Source: Rebecca billardiae RCC1528
Taxonomy: Eukaryota; Haptophyta
NCBI GenBank assembly: GCA_965240325.2
Contig: OZ251244.1
Location: forward strand, 248,001-312,000
Length of the DNA stretch: 64,000 nt
Reading direction: 5' to 3'
Shown: positions 43,690 through 55,342 of the stretch, piece by piece
Layout: each line of letters begins with the position of its first letter
Position numbering within the stretch: position 1 is the first letter of the stretch
Program-made: the position numbers and the translations under genes
The notes under the pieces: model-generated
What the model saw: the letters and a program-made list of their open reading frames with translations, nothing else
Told to the model about the DNA's origin: nothing
Databases searched by the model: none

Positions 43690-44640
43690 GCCGAGTGCCA
43701 TGCACTGCCCCGCCGTCACCCCGCACTCGCGCCTTGCGCGCGCGCGGATACCGCGACTCAAAGATCGCGCCAGCGCCGCCGTCTCGGCGGCACTGCCAGC
43801 TGCGCCTCGCGTCAGCTGCAGACGTAGTCTCGGCACCGCTGCGCCGCCCCGTCATGATCCCGCGCTCGCGCCTCGCGCGCGCGCGATTCCCGCGACTCAA
43901 CAGTCGCGCCAGCGCCGCCATCTCGGTGGCACTGCCAGCTGCGCCTCGCGTCAGCTGCCGGCGTAGGACCAGTGCCAAGCACTGCCCGCCGCCGTAACGG
44001 CGCTCGTGTCGCCAGATTCCACCCGGACGATTCCGATAGATCCGGGTGTGCCAACCGCCGGACCTGTGTCCAGTCCGGTCGTGCCAGCCGTGCCAGCCGG
44101 ACCGCAAAACCCAGTCCAGCTGCCAGCCGCCATCCGGTGCCCTAGACCACCGGACAGGTTGATGAGCCAGCCCCTCCGAGTAGATCGCCGAGCCCGCCGT
44201 CGCCGCCGTCAGCTGCCGTGCAGCCACCCGGCGCTCGGGGTGCGTGCTCGCGCCGATCGTGCCAGTAGCGCTGCTCAGTCATCCGCCGCTGCACGCAGTA
44301 GTTCTCCTGCACCAGCTGCATCCGCTCAGATCCAATCGTGAGCTTCCGGGAGGCTGTCGTGTCGGGCTCATCACCGACAGGTACTGTTCCTCCCAATCGA
44401 CGCGAAGTTCCGCGTCCGGGCCATGCGCGGAGATGATGCCGATGATCCCTGGCATCGTAGCGCCATGCCCCATCGAGAGCGTCGCCAGTTTGCCCGCGCT
44501 CTCGGCCAGGAACCTCTGCTGCATTCCATGCGACGCCAGAGTTCCTCGTTCCGCCCATCCTGCAACCGCGGCCGCTCGTGCCCATCAGCCCAATCGATGA
44601 GAAAGGACAGTGCGGACAACTCCCTCCCTGGGGTTGCTGC
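43690..44640 (-). other. 5' internal region of the copia element (expected gag region)
   Basis: By position this should encode Gag. Short minus-strand frames are present, for example 44524-44279, but no CCHC knuckle was found. Two imperfect copies of a GCGCCAGCGCCGCC-containing segment lie at about 43,720-43,850 and 43,855-43,980. Confidence 0.5.
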
Positions 44641-44645
44641 GCGCA

Positions 44646-45999
44646 TATTGGGATTACCGCAAGCTCCGAGCGTCTCGAGCCCTGCTAAAAGCTCACCGCG
44701 CACGACAGGACGGACGCCACCGCGAGGATCACATGCCTCGCGATCTCATCAGCTCTCAAGCCTCTGAACCTGGCCCTTATTTCCGGCGCTCTTGCGCCGG
44801 GCCAAAACAGCGATCGAGCTCCGATCGCTCCTGGGCTCGGGGCGGTAGTATCATCGCCGTGCCGACTTACCCAGATTTTGCCGCGATCAGCCAATCGGCG
44901 ATCGCACCGTCCGTCCTGTTGCCGCTCAACTTTGTACCACTGCTTCTCGTCCATGTCCGGTGCTGCTCACCTGCTTTCCTTGGACAAATCCAGTGTACCA
45001 GCATGACGCCCGCGCTGCTCCGCGCTGCTCCGCGCTGCTCCGCGCTGCTCCGCGCTGCTCCGCGCTGCTCCGCGCTGCTCCGCGCTGCTCCGCGCTGCTC
45101 CGCGCTGCTCCGCGCTGCTCCGCGCTGCTCCGCGCTGCTCCGCGCTGCTCCGCGCTGCTCCGCGCTGCTCCGCGCTGCTCCGCGCTGCTCCGCGCTGCTC
45201 CGCGCTGCTCCGCGCTGCTCCGCGCTGCTCCGCGCTGCTCCGCGCTGCTCCGCGCTGCTCCGCGCTGCTCCGCGCTGCTCCGCGCTGCTCCGCGCTGCTC
45301 CGCGCTGCTCCGCGCTGCTCCGCGCTGCTCCGCGCTGCTCCGCGCTGCTCCGCGCTGCTCCGCGCTGCTCCGCGCTGCTCCGCGCTGCTCCGCGCTGCTC
45401 CGCGCTGCTCCGCGCTGCTCCGCGCTGCTCCGCGCTGCTCCGCGCTGCTCCGCGCTGCTCCGCGCTGCTCCGCGCTGCTCCGCGCTGCTCCGCGCTGCTC
45501 CGCGCTGCTCCGCGCTGCTCCGCGCTGCTCCGCGCTGCTCCGCGCTGCTCCGCGCTGCTCCGCGCTGCTCCGCGCGCTCCGCGCTGCTCCGCGCTGCTCC
45601 GCGCTGCTCCGCGCTGCTCCGCGCGCTCCGCGCTGCTCCGCGCGCCCCGCGCTGCTCCGCGCTCCCGCGCCGCTGCGCCCGCGCTGCTCCGCGCCCGCGC
45701 CGCTGCGCCCGCGCTGCTCCGCGCTCGCGCGTCTGCTGCCGCGCGCGTCCTGGACGCGCGCGCTGCCAGCCACTGCTCCGCAGCAGCTGCTGCCGCCGGC
45801 CCGCCTGATGCGGCGCCAGCCCTGACACCCCAGCGGCAACGCCATCTGCTGAGATGCGTGCCCCAGACTGTGCCAGTTCATCCGCACTGCTGCTCTGCAG
45901 CAGCTGCGCCGCCGGTCTGCCTGCTGCAGCACCGGCCCTGACTCACCGCCGGCGACGCCATCTGCTGAGATGCGCGCCCCTGGCCTCGTCAGCTCAACA
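44646..45999 (-). repeat. 5' LTR of the copia element (1,354 bp)
   Basis: Same sequence as the other LTR but with 56 uninterrupted CGCGCTGCTC units (45011-45570). The excess of 34 units accounts exactly for the 340-bp difference in LTR length. Confidence 0.93.
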
Positions 46000-46004
46000 G
46001 CAAT

Positions 46005-46354
46005 TCCACCGTAATTTTATTTGGGCGGGTTGCAACGGTTATGAATAAGTATGTTCGACGATATACCGTCATTTAGCCGCCATAACAAGTCGTTGACGTT
46101 TGGCTGAATCTGTATGTGACACAGTGGCGCAGCTGGCGCGCGCGCACGACCGCGTGACGGCACGCGGAGTCGGTTTTGCGTGCTTCTGACGGCTGGGCTG
46201 GGTTCCGGGACATATTTGTGGGTGCCTTCGCGAGCGCCTCGCTCGTCAGACACCTAAATCGCATAGTTGTCGAAAATCACAAATCAGTGGGCTGCTGTCA
46301 TGGACCCCCTAGATGGAGCACCGCCTCGGCCTGGGGCACGCGGCGGCGACGGCG
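46005..46354. other. spacer between the retrotransposon and the next repeat element
   Basis: No gene. It includes at 46313-46338 a 26-bp sequence also found immediately left of the scaffold gap (37353-37378). Confidence 0.5.
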
Positions 46355-48339
46355 ATTGAACTTTCTTCAGGAATGCGCACCAGAAAAAGCCTTAACAACC
46401 CGCTGGAGATTCGCCGTCAAATCTCGAGCCGGCCCGCCACTGGCGGAAACGCCACGATGCGGGCCTTCTTCCTCGTCGACCGCACGTGCGCTCTCGCGAT
46501 CGTGCGACGAGCTGCGGGCAGATCGACCCGCTCTTCCTGATCGGATGCCGATATCACTCTCAGGTGCGCCAGCTCGCGAGCACGCACCTTCCTCCTCGCC
46601 GCGCTCGCCGAGCACGAGCCGATCTGCAGCAGATGTGCAAGGAGCCGCATGTGGCCTTCCTCGCGCGCGCGGCACGGCTGCACACAAAAATCGTTAGAGG
46701 GCACTTCTCCGCGCATTCTACATTTTCATTTTGGGGAAAGAACGCCTGAACTGCACAAAAAGTGCCCTCTAACGCTTCCGCTCCTCGCCGTTGCGTGCAC
46801 GCGCAAAGGAGCACTGCAAAGGGTGCGACTGGGAGCATTCCTTCTCCCGGGCGGCCACCACGGCCTCGGAGGTGGTGAGGAACGCGTCGGCGACCACGGC
46901 GTGGACCACCTCCGTCGCGCCGGACACTCCGGTCGCCCCTCGCCGGACTCCATCCTCGCTGCGCGCTGACCGTTTGCCGAGCGGGCTGCCCCGCCGCCTG
47001 CCCGACGTGTGCCCGCGTGGTGACACAAGATGGTCGAAGGCGTGGCAGCGCGGTGGTGCGTGCGATCGGGGGACCCCACCTGAGCTACGACACGGGCGCG
47101 CGCGCTCGTCCGTGCTCATCACGGTGGTGGACGCGCGCGTCACGCGCTCGTCGGCTGTCGCGCGCTGACTGACCGTTGGGCTGCATTTTGGTGTCTGCGG
47201 CGGCCACAGCTCGCCGGTACGGGCCCTATGGTGGCAGCGAGTGGTACGCGGCGTTGTACTAGGTCTGCGCACGCCACGCACGACGCTCGGCAGGCTCGCC
47301 CTCGGACCATTGGCTGAGCCCTACTCGCCGCGCGCGCCGCGCGCAGCAGCCGCTCGGCAGCTGCTCCGGGCGCGAAGCGCGCCCCGCGCGCTGCACGTGG
47401 GCGCGACGAGGTGGTGTAGCGAGCGTGCGCGAGTGTGTGCGCGTGATGGGCACCACCATGGCGCTACTTGCCATGCACATCTGCCTCTCGCCACGCCTTC
47501 GACACGATAGCTGCGACTGCTGCTCGGAGGTGCGCTCGAGCGCTCGCACACGTTTGAATCTGGGCTCGGTGGCGACCGCGTGGGCGAGGGGCAGCGCGGT
47601 GCACGGTGGCGGAGCGCGTGCGGAGCGGAGCCTACACCTCCTACACGCTCCATCCAGACACATCGCGCATGCTCGCGCGACCTCCTCGGTCCATCACGCA
47701 CGCGTGCGCGCGCGAGCAGGTTTGCAGCTGCCGGGCGCGAGCACGGCGCGCCGCGTTGGCGCGCGCGCACCGATACCCGTGCGCAGCTCGACGAGCGAGC
47801 GCGGTGTGTTTCGATGCGTATGGGGAGGCTCGAATTTACGCGCGCGCACGCGCCGGCCCTCGCCGCCCCTTCGCTCGCCCACGCCTCATCTGCGCGCTTG
47901 GCGTTTGCACGCAGCTGCTCATCCTTTCCAACACGTGCACAAACGAGCAGATGGCGCTGGGCGAGGTCGATTGGTGCGTCAGATATTCGGCAACGACCAG
48001 GCCCGCTTGTGTGCCGCCGCTCGTGCTACTCTCGACGACCACCTCTGGCTCGGTCGCGCGCACGAGGCTGCTCGCGGCCGAATCGTGCCGTGTACCGTCA
48101 AGCTGTACCGTGCGCGGCGAGGCGCATTCAGACGTCGGCGTGGGCTGGCATGCAATCGGCCAACAATCAGCGTCGACGAACGAGCATGTCGCGAGCATGG
48201 TTTGGCCCACTTCCTGGCGCGCACGAGCCGCTCCAAGGCGCGCAAGGGCGCATAACAGCCGTCGTGGCCGCCGACCCCATCTTGGGCCGCGCGGGTTGTT
48301 AAGGCTTTTTCTGGTGCGCATTCCTGAAGAAAGTTTAAT
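46355..48339. mobile_element. 2-kb element bounded by 45-bp perfect inverted repeats
   Basis: 46359-46403 (starting AACTTTCTTCAGG) is the exact reverse complement of 48291-48335; GATT also precedes each arm on the outside. The interior shows no recognisable transposase; open frames are Ala/Arg-rich and on both strands. No clear target duplication was found, so the exact ends are uncertain. It is either a non-autonomous DNA transposon or an inverted duplication. Confidence 0.55.
46693..46773. repeat. 81-bp nested inverted repeat
   Basis: GTTAGAGGGCACTT (46693-46706) is mirrored by AAGTGCCCTCTAAC (46760-46773) around a 53-nt AT-richer core. This may be a very small MITE inserted in the 2-kb element. 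Confidence 0.75.
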
Positions 48340-48371
48340 CAGCATTTTGCCCGTTGCATACCACGTCGTTA

Positions 48372-48495
<124 letters not shown>

Positions 48496-48560
48496 GCATC
48501 CGTGCTACAGCTGAGTCGTCGCAGCGGCCCGCCTGCCCACGGCACCGCTCAGGGCTCCGC

Positions 48561-51303
48561 TCACCAGTCGTCGCTGCCGCCCTGCTGCTCGTCGCGCAGG
48601 TCGTCCTCCTCCTTGAAGAGCGGCATGCGCATTCCCCCCGACTCCTCGACGGGCCGGCCCGCGCGCATGGCGTCGGCGAGGCGGGTGGCGACCGTCTCGA
48701 GCCGCGAGAGCGCGGCGCGCTCCTCCTCCTGCACGCCGGGCAGCGCGCGCGCGCGCGGCAGGAAGCTTCCGAGAACGTTCGCCACGAGCTTGCCAAACTG
48801 GCGTCCGTACGCGCGCGCGAGCGGCGCGCCCGCCGCCTCGAGGAACGGCGCGAGCAGCACGGCGGAGACCTTGCGCGGCGGCTGGTTGAGCAGGCGGGCG
48901 AGCCACGCCCACGCGGCGGGCAGTCCGGTGCGCCTGCCGCCGTCCGGACGGCCGATTGGGATGGGCCCCTTGGCCGTGGCGGCGGTGGAGCAGTTGGAGC
49001 AGAGCTCGTGGGGGCCTCGGTCTGTGCACGCGCACCCTGCGGGCGGGCGCGCGCGGAGAGAGGCGCGGCGGTGGAGGCGCGCGGCGCGTCAGCCGGCCGG
49101 CCTCGCCGTGCACTCGCTGCGTGCACGCGCGCCCCGTGCGCGTGCCTCCCGCCTCCGAACGGGCACACGCGCGCGCGCGCGCGCGCGCGAGCGAGCGGCG
49201 CGCGGCGGCTGGGTGGGTGGGCGCGTGGCACGCGGGGTCGGGTGGCGCGGCGGCCTGGCGGCGCGCTTGCGCGCACCGAGGTCAAAGTCGATCCGGGCGC
49301 CGGCGCAGAGCAGCGCGGCGTGCAGCGCGGCGTACGCCGCCATCCGGTTGAAGTACTTGTCCTTCGCCTCCATCACCGCCGCCGCGCCCGGCCGCGCGGG
49401 CCGTATCGTTTGATACCCCAAAGATTCCTTCCAGCTCGCGTCTGACTGGCCGGCGCCGCGCGGCGGGTAGCAGGGCACCGTGTACGCGCACGCGTGGTGC
49501 AGCTCGGCGAGGGTGGCGCGCCAGAGCGCCGCGCCGAGCTCGCGCGGGAGCAGGTCCGCCACGCCCGCCACGAGCAGCCCGAGCGGCGCCGCGGCCGTCG
49601 GCGCCTTCTCGACGAGCACGGCGCCCTGGCCGACCACGCGCCGAGCGAAGTAACCGACGTGTAACGGCACCGGACTGGCGGGCAGCGGGTCGCCGGGCTC
49701 GGAGGCGGGCTCGGCGGGGCCCGCCTCGGGCGCGGGGACCGCGCGCAGCGCGGCGGCGACCTGCAGCGTGCGCTCGAAGATCACCTGCGCCGCACGCGCG
49801 GCGCGCGGGCGGCGCGCGCGGTGTGGGCGCGCGCGCGGCAAGCGGTGCGGTCGCGGGCTCGCGGCAGCCGGCGGCGGCGCGAGCGGGCGCGGCGCGCGCG
49901 GCGCGCGCGAGCGGGCAGCACAGCGCGCCGCGGCGCACCTTGTGCACCCTCGCCACCTGGTTCACGCGCAGGCTCAGCTCGCGCACGCACCGCGCCACCT
50001 CCGGACCGCCCCGGCCGTCGCCGTGACCGCCGCTGCCGAGCGCCGCGCCGAGTGCCGCCACCAGCCTTAGCGACGCGTCTCGCTCCGCGAGCAGAGATGG
50101 CTCGGGCGTGCGCGTGACGGCGGTGCGCGCGGGCGGCGGCGCGCCGCCCGCGCCGACGGCGCCGCCCGCCTGCGCAGCCGCGCCGCCGCCCATCGGCGCC
50201 GCGCTCGCCGCCGCCTCGGCCGCCGGCCGCGCCGCGGCGGCGCGCGCGGCCAACACGGCCACGTGGGTCTCGCGAGCGCCGGCCGCTACGGCCGCGTCCG
50301 CGGCGGCGGCGAGCGCGGCGGCGTCGGGCGGCGGCGCGGCGGCGAGCGCGGCGTCGAGCGCGCGGAGCGCGCCGAGCACGCGCCGCGCGTCCGCCACCAG
50401 CGTCGGCTCGAGCGGCTCGGTCGCCGCGGCGTGCGCCGCCACCGCCGCCTCGAGCGCGCTCGCCACCGCCCCGCCGGCCGCGCCGGCCGCGCCGGCCGCG
50501 CCGGCCGCGCCGGCGGCGGCAAAGTCGGGGCCTGGCGCGTCGGGCGCGGGGACGCCCTTGCACGCGGCGTCGAGCGCGGCGCGCAGCGTGCTCGCCGCCT
50601 CGATCCGCAGCTTGCGCAGCGCCGTGCTCGCGCCCTCCACCTCCGCGCCCGCCAGGCTAAACGCGCGCGCGCCCGCGAGCGCGGCTTCGAGCGCGCGCGC
50701 GTCGCGGCCCGCGCTCGCGGCGCGCAGCGCGGCGCGCGCGCGCTCGAGGGCGGCGGCGCGCTCCTCGTCGGCGCGCGCGGCCGCCGCCTGGCGCGCCGCC
50801 GCCGCCTCCGCCGCCGCCGCCGCCGCCGCCGCCGCGCGCGCGCGCGCCTCGCGCTCGCGCTCGCGGCGCGCGCGCTCGCGCGGCGCGGCCGCGGCCTCGG
50901 CCGCCTCCTCGGCGCGCACGGCGGCGAAGAGCGCGTCGGCGGCCTGCGCGTGCGCGAGCGCGTCCGAATCGAGGTCCGCGGCCACGCGCCGGCGCGCCGG
51001 CTCCGCGCCGCCCGCGCCCGCGCCGCGCGGCGGCGTGCGCTGCGGCGCCGGGCCGTGCGGCCGCGAGTGCGAGCGCGAGAGCGCGGCCGCGCGCGGCGAG
51101 AGGAGCGCGTCGGCGGCGAGCGCGGCGGCGGCGGCGGCGATGGCGGCGGTGGGCCGCGGGAGCGCCGGCTTGAGCCCGCCCTCCTCCCACCCGCCGCCGC
51201 CGCCGCCGCCGCCGCCTCGGCGCGCGTCGGCGGCGTCCTCGCGCTCGTCGTCGAGCGTGATGCGCATGGCGGCCGAGCCGACAAGCGCCCGGTCGCAGTG
51301 CAT
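48561..51303 (-). CDS. GLE1: GLE1-like mRNA export factor, three exons
   Basis: Exons are 51303-49939, 49784-49277 and 49015-48561; introns are GT-AG and phases agree, giving 775 residues (human GLE1 698). Exon 1 encodes a disordered Ala/Gly region and a long Arg/Glu/Ala coiled coil, as in the GLE1 N-terminus. Exons 2-3 hold the GLE1 helical domain: [14 protein letters not shown] (~553-566), [39 protein letters not shown] and [16 protein letters not shown]. This domain binds InsP6 and activates the DEAD-box ATPase Dbp5/DDX19 at the cytoplasmic face of the nuclear pore. The start is [17 protein letters not shown], 12 residues later, is an alternative. Directly upstream is a 548-bp block shared with the FAD monooxygenase gene. 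Confidence 0.88.
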
Positions 51304-51309
51304 CAAGTG

Positions 51310-51857
51310 ACAGTCCGGGTCAAGTGCACGCTTCGCGAGATCTGAGCCTCGCGATGGCGTCGGCCGGGATGCGGCCCCGCAGCCGACGCCCCTCGGCGGA
51401 GGGGGCGCGGCGCGGCGGCGCGAGCGAGGAGGCGGCGACGAGGTGCGCGCCTGCACGCACCGGTCGTGTGTGGCCCTGCTCCGCGCCTCCGCGGCCAAGC
51501 AGCTGCACTCCCTCGCCCGCCCGCCCGCTCGCGCGTGTGGCGTGCGCGCGCGGGGCGGCCGCGCACCCTCGCGGGGTCGCGCGCGCGTGGCACGGCCGAG
51601 GGCAGCCAGGCGGGCGCCGCGCGTGGGGGCCGTGCGTATGACCCCAAGAGCCATCGCGCGCGCCCGGGCCACCGAGCCGGATACGGCCGCGTTGCGATTT
51701 CCGCAACCGCCAGACACGCGCGTGCTCAGAACGGCGCCCCTCGGCCCCGCGCGCGCGCGCGACGCGCGCGCAGGGCGAGGGAGCGCCGCAGGGGCTGTTT
51801 CTGGCGCGGGCAAAGAGGGGCAGGTATAGCTGACTGCCACCATCTCTTCTGACCTGG
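51310..51857 (-). promoter_or_regulatory. 548-bp upstream region of GLE1, inverted copy of 54786-55333
   Basis: Read away from each gene, the sequence matches the upstream region of the FAD monooxygenase gene over 548 bp at high identity with no net length difference. The shared block stops 6 bp before the GLE1 start codon and 9 bp before the other gene's start codon. It is GC-rich with CGCGCG runs and no TATA box. It most likely includes the promoter and 5' UTR of both genes. Confidence 0.8.
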
Positions 51858-54785
51858 CGGTGACGGTGGCAGGCTCGGCAGCGAGCTCGGCGGTCGGGTC
51901 GGCGGCTGTGCTGATGGCGGCGATGATGGTAGAGGGCTTGGTGGCGGAGATGTAGGCAGTGACGGTTGCGGGCTCGGCGGCGGGCTTGGTGGCGGCGACG
52001 TAGGCGGTGACAGTGGCGGGCTCGGCGACGGGCTCGGTAGCGGCGACGGTATGCAGCTGACCCGCCACCCACGGCCCGCGGCCGACGGGCCGCTTGCGGC
52101 TTGGCGGATGGCCAGAGAAGCAGACGGCCGGGCAGTCTGGGCGGCAGCGAGGGTGGTGGGGATGGACGCGGGCTCGGTGGCGGAAGCGGCAGAGGCGGGC
52201 TTGATCAGCGGGCTCGCGCGGCGGCTAGCATGGCTGGTTCGGCGCTGGCGATGGCGGTGGGAAGAGTCTGAAGGTCAAAGCCTCCTGGCCGGAGTAGCTC
52301 CGCGGGACTCCCTGCGTCACCACGGGAGGGCTGAGTTCGTGAGGGAGATCGATCGGCGTCATCACCAGGCGGTCGATCTGGTAGATCGAGTTCCACAGCA
52401 GGAGCTGACGCCGCATGTTGCATATTAGCAGTCACGTAACGACAACCGTATAGTAGCCGTCTACTATCGCGGCTGCATCACTATCGTCGCGTCATCGTCA
52501 TAATATCATTATTTTTATTCGATCGTCTCGCGGCCCGGCAGCGGGCAGCATCCTCAGGCTCAGCTTCACAGTCGGCTGACGACTTGGCAATCAATCCTTG
52601 ATAGATTGCGGTCCTTCGGCTGCGAGTGCCCGGCCAGCGCGCCCGGGGCCTGCTCCTGACGACACGCGACCTGAGACTGCCTGCCTGAGGCTCATGATGC
52701 TTATAATATTGCCGCATCCGAATGTTGGAGGCGCCCAGTGCGTGACGGCCGGTCGTTCTAGATAGATCCGCCGCACTAAGGCCGCACGGCCGGCCGCGGG
52801 GGTTCATTGCCATTGGGCCCGGCGGTGCGGGGCGGCACTGCCCGGCTGCCCACTGCTGACCCGAGGTCGCTCCGTCACGCGGCAATTTCAGGGATGCAAT
52901 TCGCGCGGGCGTGGCACGGGTCTCTGCCCGCGCGGCATGCAGGATGAGGTAAGGCTGCCTGATGTGACTGACGTGGACCACTGACCAGGCCGCGGGAGCG
53001 CAGTATATCGCTGACGCATCCCAGCAGAAACTTCAGGGGAACCCGACAATGACGGACTACTGATATGCTTCCACTGTAGCAGTGCTGCTCTACTTGCTCG
53101 TCATGAAGATCGACGACTCGTCGTGATCACTCGAGTCGTCAAGTGATAGTGATACGGACACCATATAGCCATCGCAGCACGCGCCGTTGCCGTTCGAATG
53201 CAGAATAAGTCGCACATTGTCCTGCTGCTGACGGAGCGCATACGGTACTGAATGGCTGCTGCCGTGCAGCATGCAGTAACGTCTGGTGCAGTAATTAGCA
53301 ACAGCCAGCACAGCAGGAGCTCAGATTGTGATGCTGGTACGCCGTATCATCAGCGCAGGCGCTTGTCCAAGTTGATGCTATTACTCGTCAACCGCGTCCT
53401 ACGCGGTTGACGAGTAATAGCCCGTGACGAACTCTGCTGACGATGAGTCACGACGATGAATAGCAGGGCGGATGATGATGCTGCTGTGATCCGTACTCGT
53501 ATAGGGATCTACGACACTTACAGCTAGCTACTCATGACGATCGGACAACGCTGGCGGAGCACTAGCAGCCTACGGTCGCTGAGTAGTCTAAGTCAGTTCA
53601 TCAAACTCGACCAGACTGGGCAGCGACGACCATCCCTCTCACGGACTCAGCCTTACTGAGGTGACGCAGCCATCCCGCAGAGCCCTGCTTCAGCATGTCC
53701 GGGCATCGGTGAGCCAGAGCCAAGCGGGTGGCCCGTGCGACAACATGGCAGCGTCAGCACCAACACCCAGAGCTTGGCCGCGCTGTGTCACCGCAAAGCT
53801 CTGACCGAGAGCGACAGTGACGCGGCGATCCCGCCGCCGCGCCGCCGCCTCAGCCGTCTCACAGCCCGTCTTCGTCGGGCCGCCGAACCGTCCACCGAGC
53901 CAGCCACCGGTCTCCACCATCACTGAGCCACCGCCCGCAGCAGTCTACGTCCCGGCCAAGGCGCAGGCATCGGCCCGGCGTTTGAGCCTGCCAGCACGCC
54001 GGCCAGCGCTCTGATGCCGCGCGTCCTCGATACTGGTTGCCGAGCTGTCGCGCTGCCGTGCCCGGCAAGACACGTGGATCCGCTGCCGAGCATTCACCAG
54101 CCTCCGAACCCGCGCACGCCTCCGACCGGGGCATGCATGCACCGTCGATCTACCCAGCCGGAAGCAGCTCGACAGCCCCGCTGTGTGGCGCGCCTGCCGG
54201 TACGTCCGCTGCCTGCTCGAGGGCGAGCGCGCACCGCCTCACCTGTCGACCACGACAGCACGCCTCGCGTGCACACTCTGACGGCGAGGCCCGGGATCCG
54301 GGCGGGCGATGGCACTACCCACGCCTCCGCCAAGTCTCGGCCTGGCCGAGGGGCGCAACACTGGCCGAGCCCTTGGCCCGGCGCGCCGCCGCCAGCCTGT
54401 GCTGACAAGCCCAAGCCGTGCGCGGCAGGCATGCACGTGAGAGCGGCGATGGGCGGCGTTGCGCGGCGCCAGGAGGGCCAGGGGCATGTCAGACTCGACT
54501 CCGCCGCGTCGCGCGCGGCCAAGCGCGCGCTCTGCACTAGGGACGCGCGACGCGAGGCGGGCGCTGCGCACGCACGCGGCCATCCCGACCAGCGTCAAAC
54601 GGGCGGCGCCAGCGGAGGGAGGTGGTGTCGTCAGACGAGAGCACCTCCCTCCGAACGAGAGCGCCTCCCAGTGGGAGGGACGTGCTCACGAGTACGAGTT
54701 CGGCTGTGCGCACTCTGTTCGCGCCGGCCGGCGGCGCACGGACAGACACACAGATCACGTCGGCTGGCAGCCAGCCGCTCTCTGA
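51858..54785. other. 2.9-kb spacer between the inverted upstream copies
   Basis: No gene recognised. 51,858-52,240 consists of degenerate GGCGGTGACGGTGGC-like repeats. 52,430-53,700 is of balanced base composition with short random frames only. 53,700-54,780 is GC-rich again, and a CGGAGGGAGGTG/CACCTCCCTCCG inverted repeat lies near 54,613-54,653. A perfect hairpin lies at 53377-53421. Confidence 0.55.
53377..53421. repeat. perfect 20-bp inverted repeat with 5-nt loop
   Basis: The left arm GCTATTACTCGTCAACCGCG (53377-53396) pairs without mismatch with 53402-53421 across the loop TCCTA. It stands alone in otherwise featureless sequence. Confidence 0.97.
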
Positions 54786-55333
54786 CCAGGTCAGAAGAGA
54801 TGGTGGCAGTCAGCTGTACCTGCCCCTCTTTGCCCGCGCCAGAAACAGCCCCTGCGGCGCTCCCTCGCCCTGCGCGCGCGTCGCGCGCGCACGCGGGGCC
54901 GCGGGGCGCCGTTCTGAGCACGCGCGTGTCTGGCGGTTGCGGAAATCGCAACGCGGCCGTATCCGGCTCGGTGGCCCGAGCGCGCGCGATGGCTTTTGGG
55001 GTCATACGCACGCCCCCCGCGCGCGGCGCCCGCCTGGCCGCCCTCGGCCGTGCCACGCGCGCGCGACCCCGCGAGGGTGCGCGGCCGCCCCGCGCGCGCA
55101 CGCCACACGCGCGAGCGGGCGGGCGGGCGAGGGAGTGCAGCTGCTTGGCCGCGGAGGCGCGGAGCAGGGCCACATACGACCGGTGCGTGCAGGCGCGCAC
55201 CTCGCCGCCGCCTCCTCGCTCGCGCCGCCGCGCCGCGCCCCCTCCGCCGAGGGGCGTCGGCTGCGGGGCCGCATCCCGGCCGACGCCATCGCGAGGCTCA
55301 GATCTCGCGAAGCGTGCACTTGACCCGGACTGT
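54786..55333 (+). promoter_or_regulatory. 548-bp upstream region of the FAD monooxygenase gene, inverted copy of 51310-51857
   Basis: See the GLE1 upstream block. The copies differ by scattered substitutions only. The last shared bases are CTTGACCCGGACTGT, after which the two genes' leaders diverge. Confidence 0.8.
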
Positions 55334-55342
55334 GAGTCAAGG

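Larger units (their letters stand above)
40366..45999 (-). mobile_element. Ty1/copia-type LTR retrotransposon, degenerate, minus orientation
   Basis: The element is bounded by direct repeats 40366-41379 and 44646-45999 and flanked by a perfect 5-bp duplication GCAAT (40361-40365, 46000-46004). On the minus strand each LTR starts TGTTGAG and ends CCCAATA. A polypurine tract GAGGGGGGG sits immediately upstream of the 3' LTR (41380-41388). The internal 3.27 kb contains remnants of a copia-order pol: an integrase-end-like RDVRIDE and an RNase H end. The reverse transcriptase core is missing and frames are broken, so the copy is non-autonomous. No TGG-starting primer-binding site follows the 5' LTR (the sequence there begins TGCGCGCAGCAACC). 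Confidence 0.9.

Noticed and set aside
44960-45941. Long open frames (Ala-Leu-Leu-Arg type) through the CGCGCTGCTC arrays on both strands
   Set aside because: A stop-free 10-bp repeat is open in all frames; the array lies inside an LTR, not a gene.
54014-55342. Upstream extension of the FAD monooxygenase frame to 54014
   Set aside because: This part is the shared 548-bp upstream block and unrelated spacer; the conserved protein begins at the ATG at 55343.
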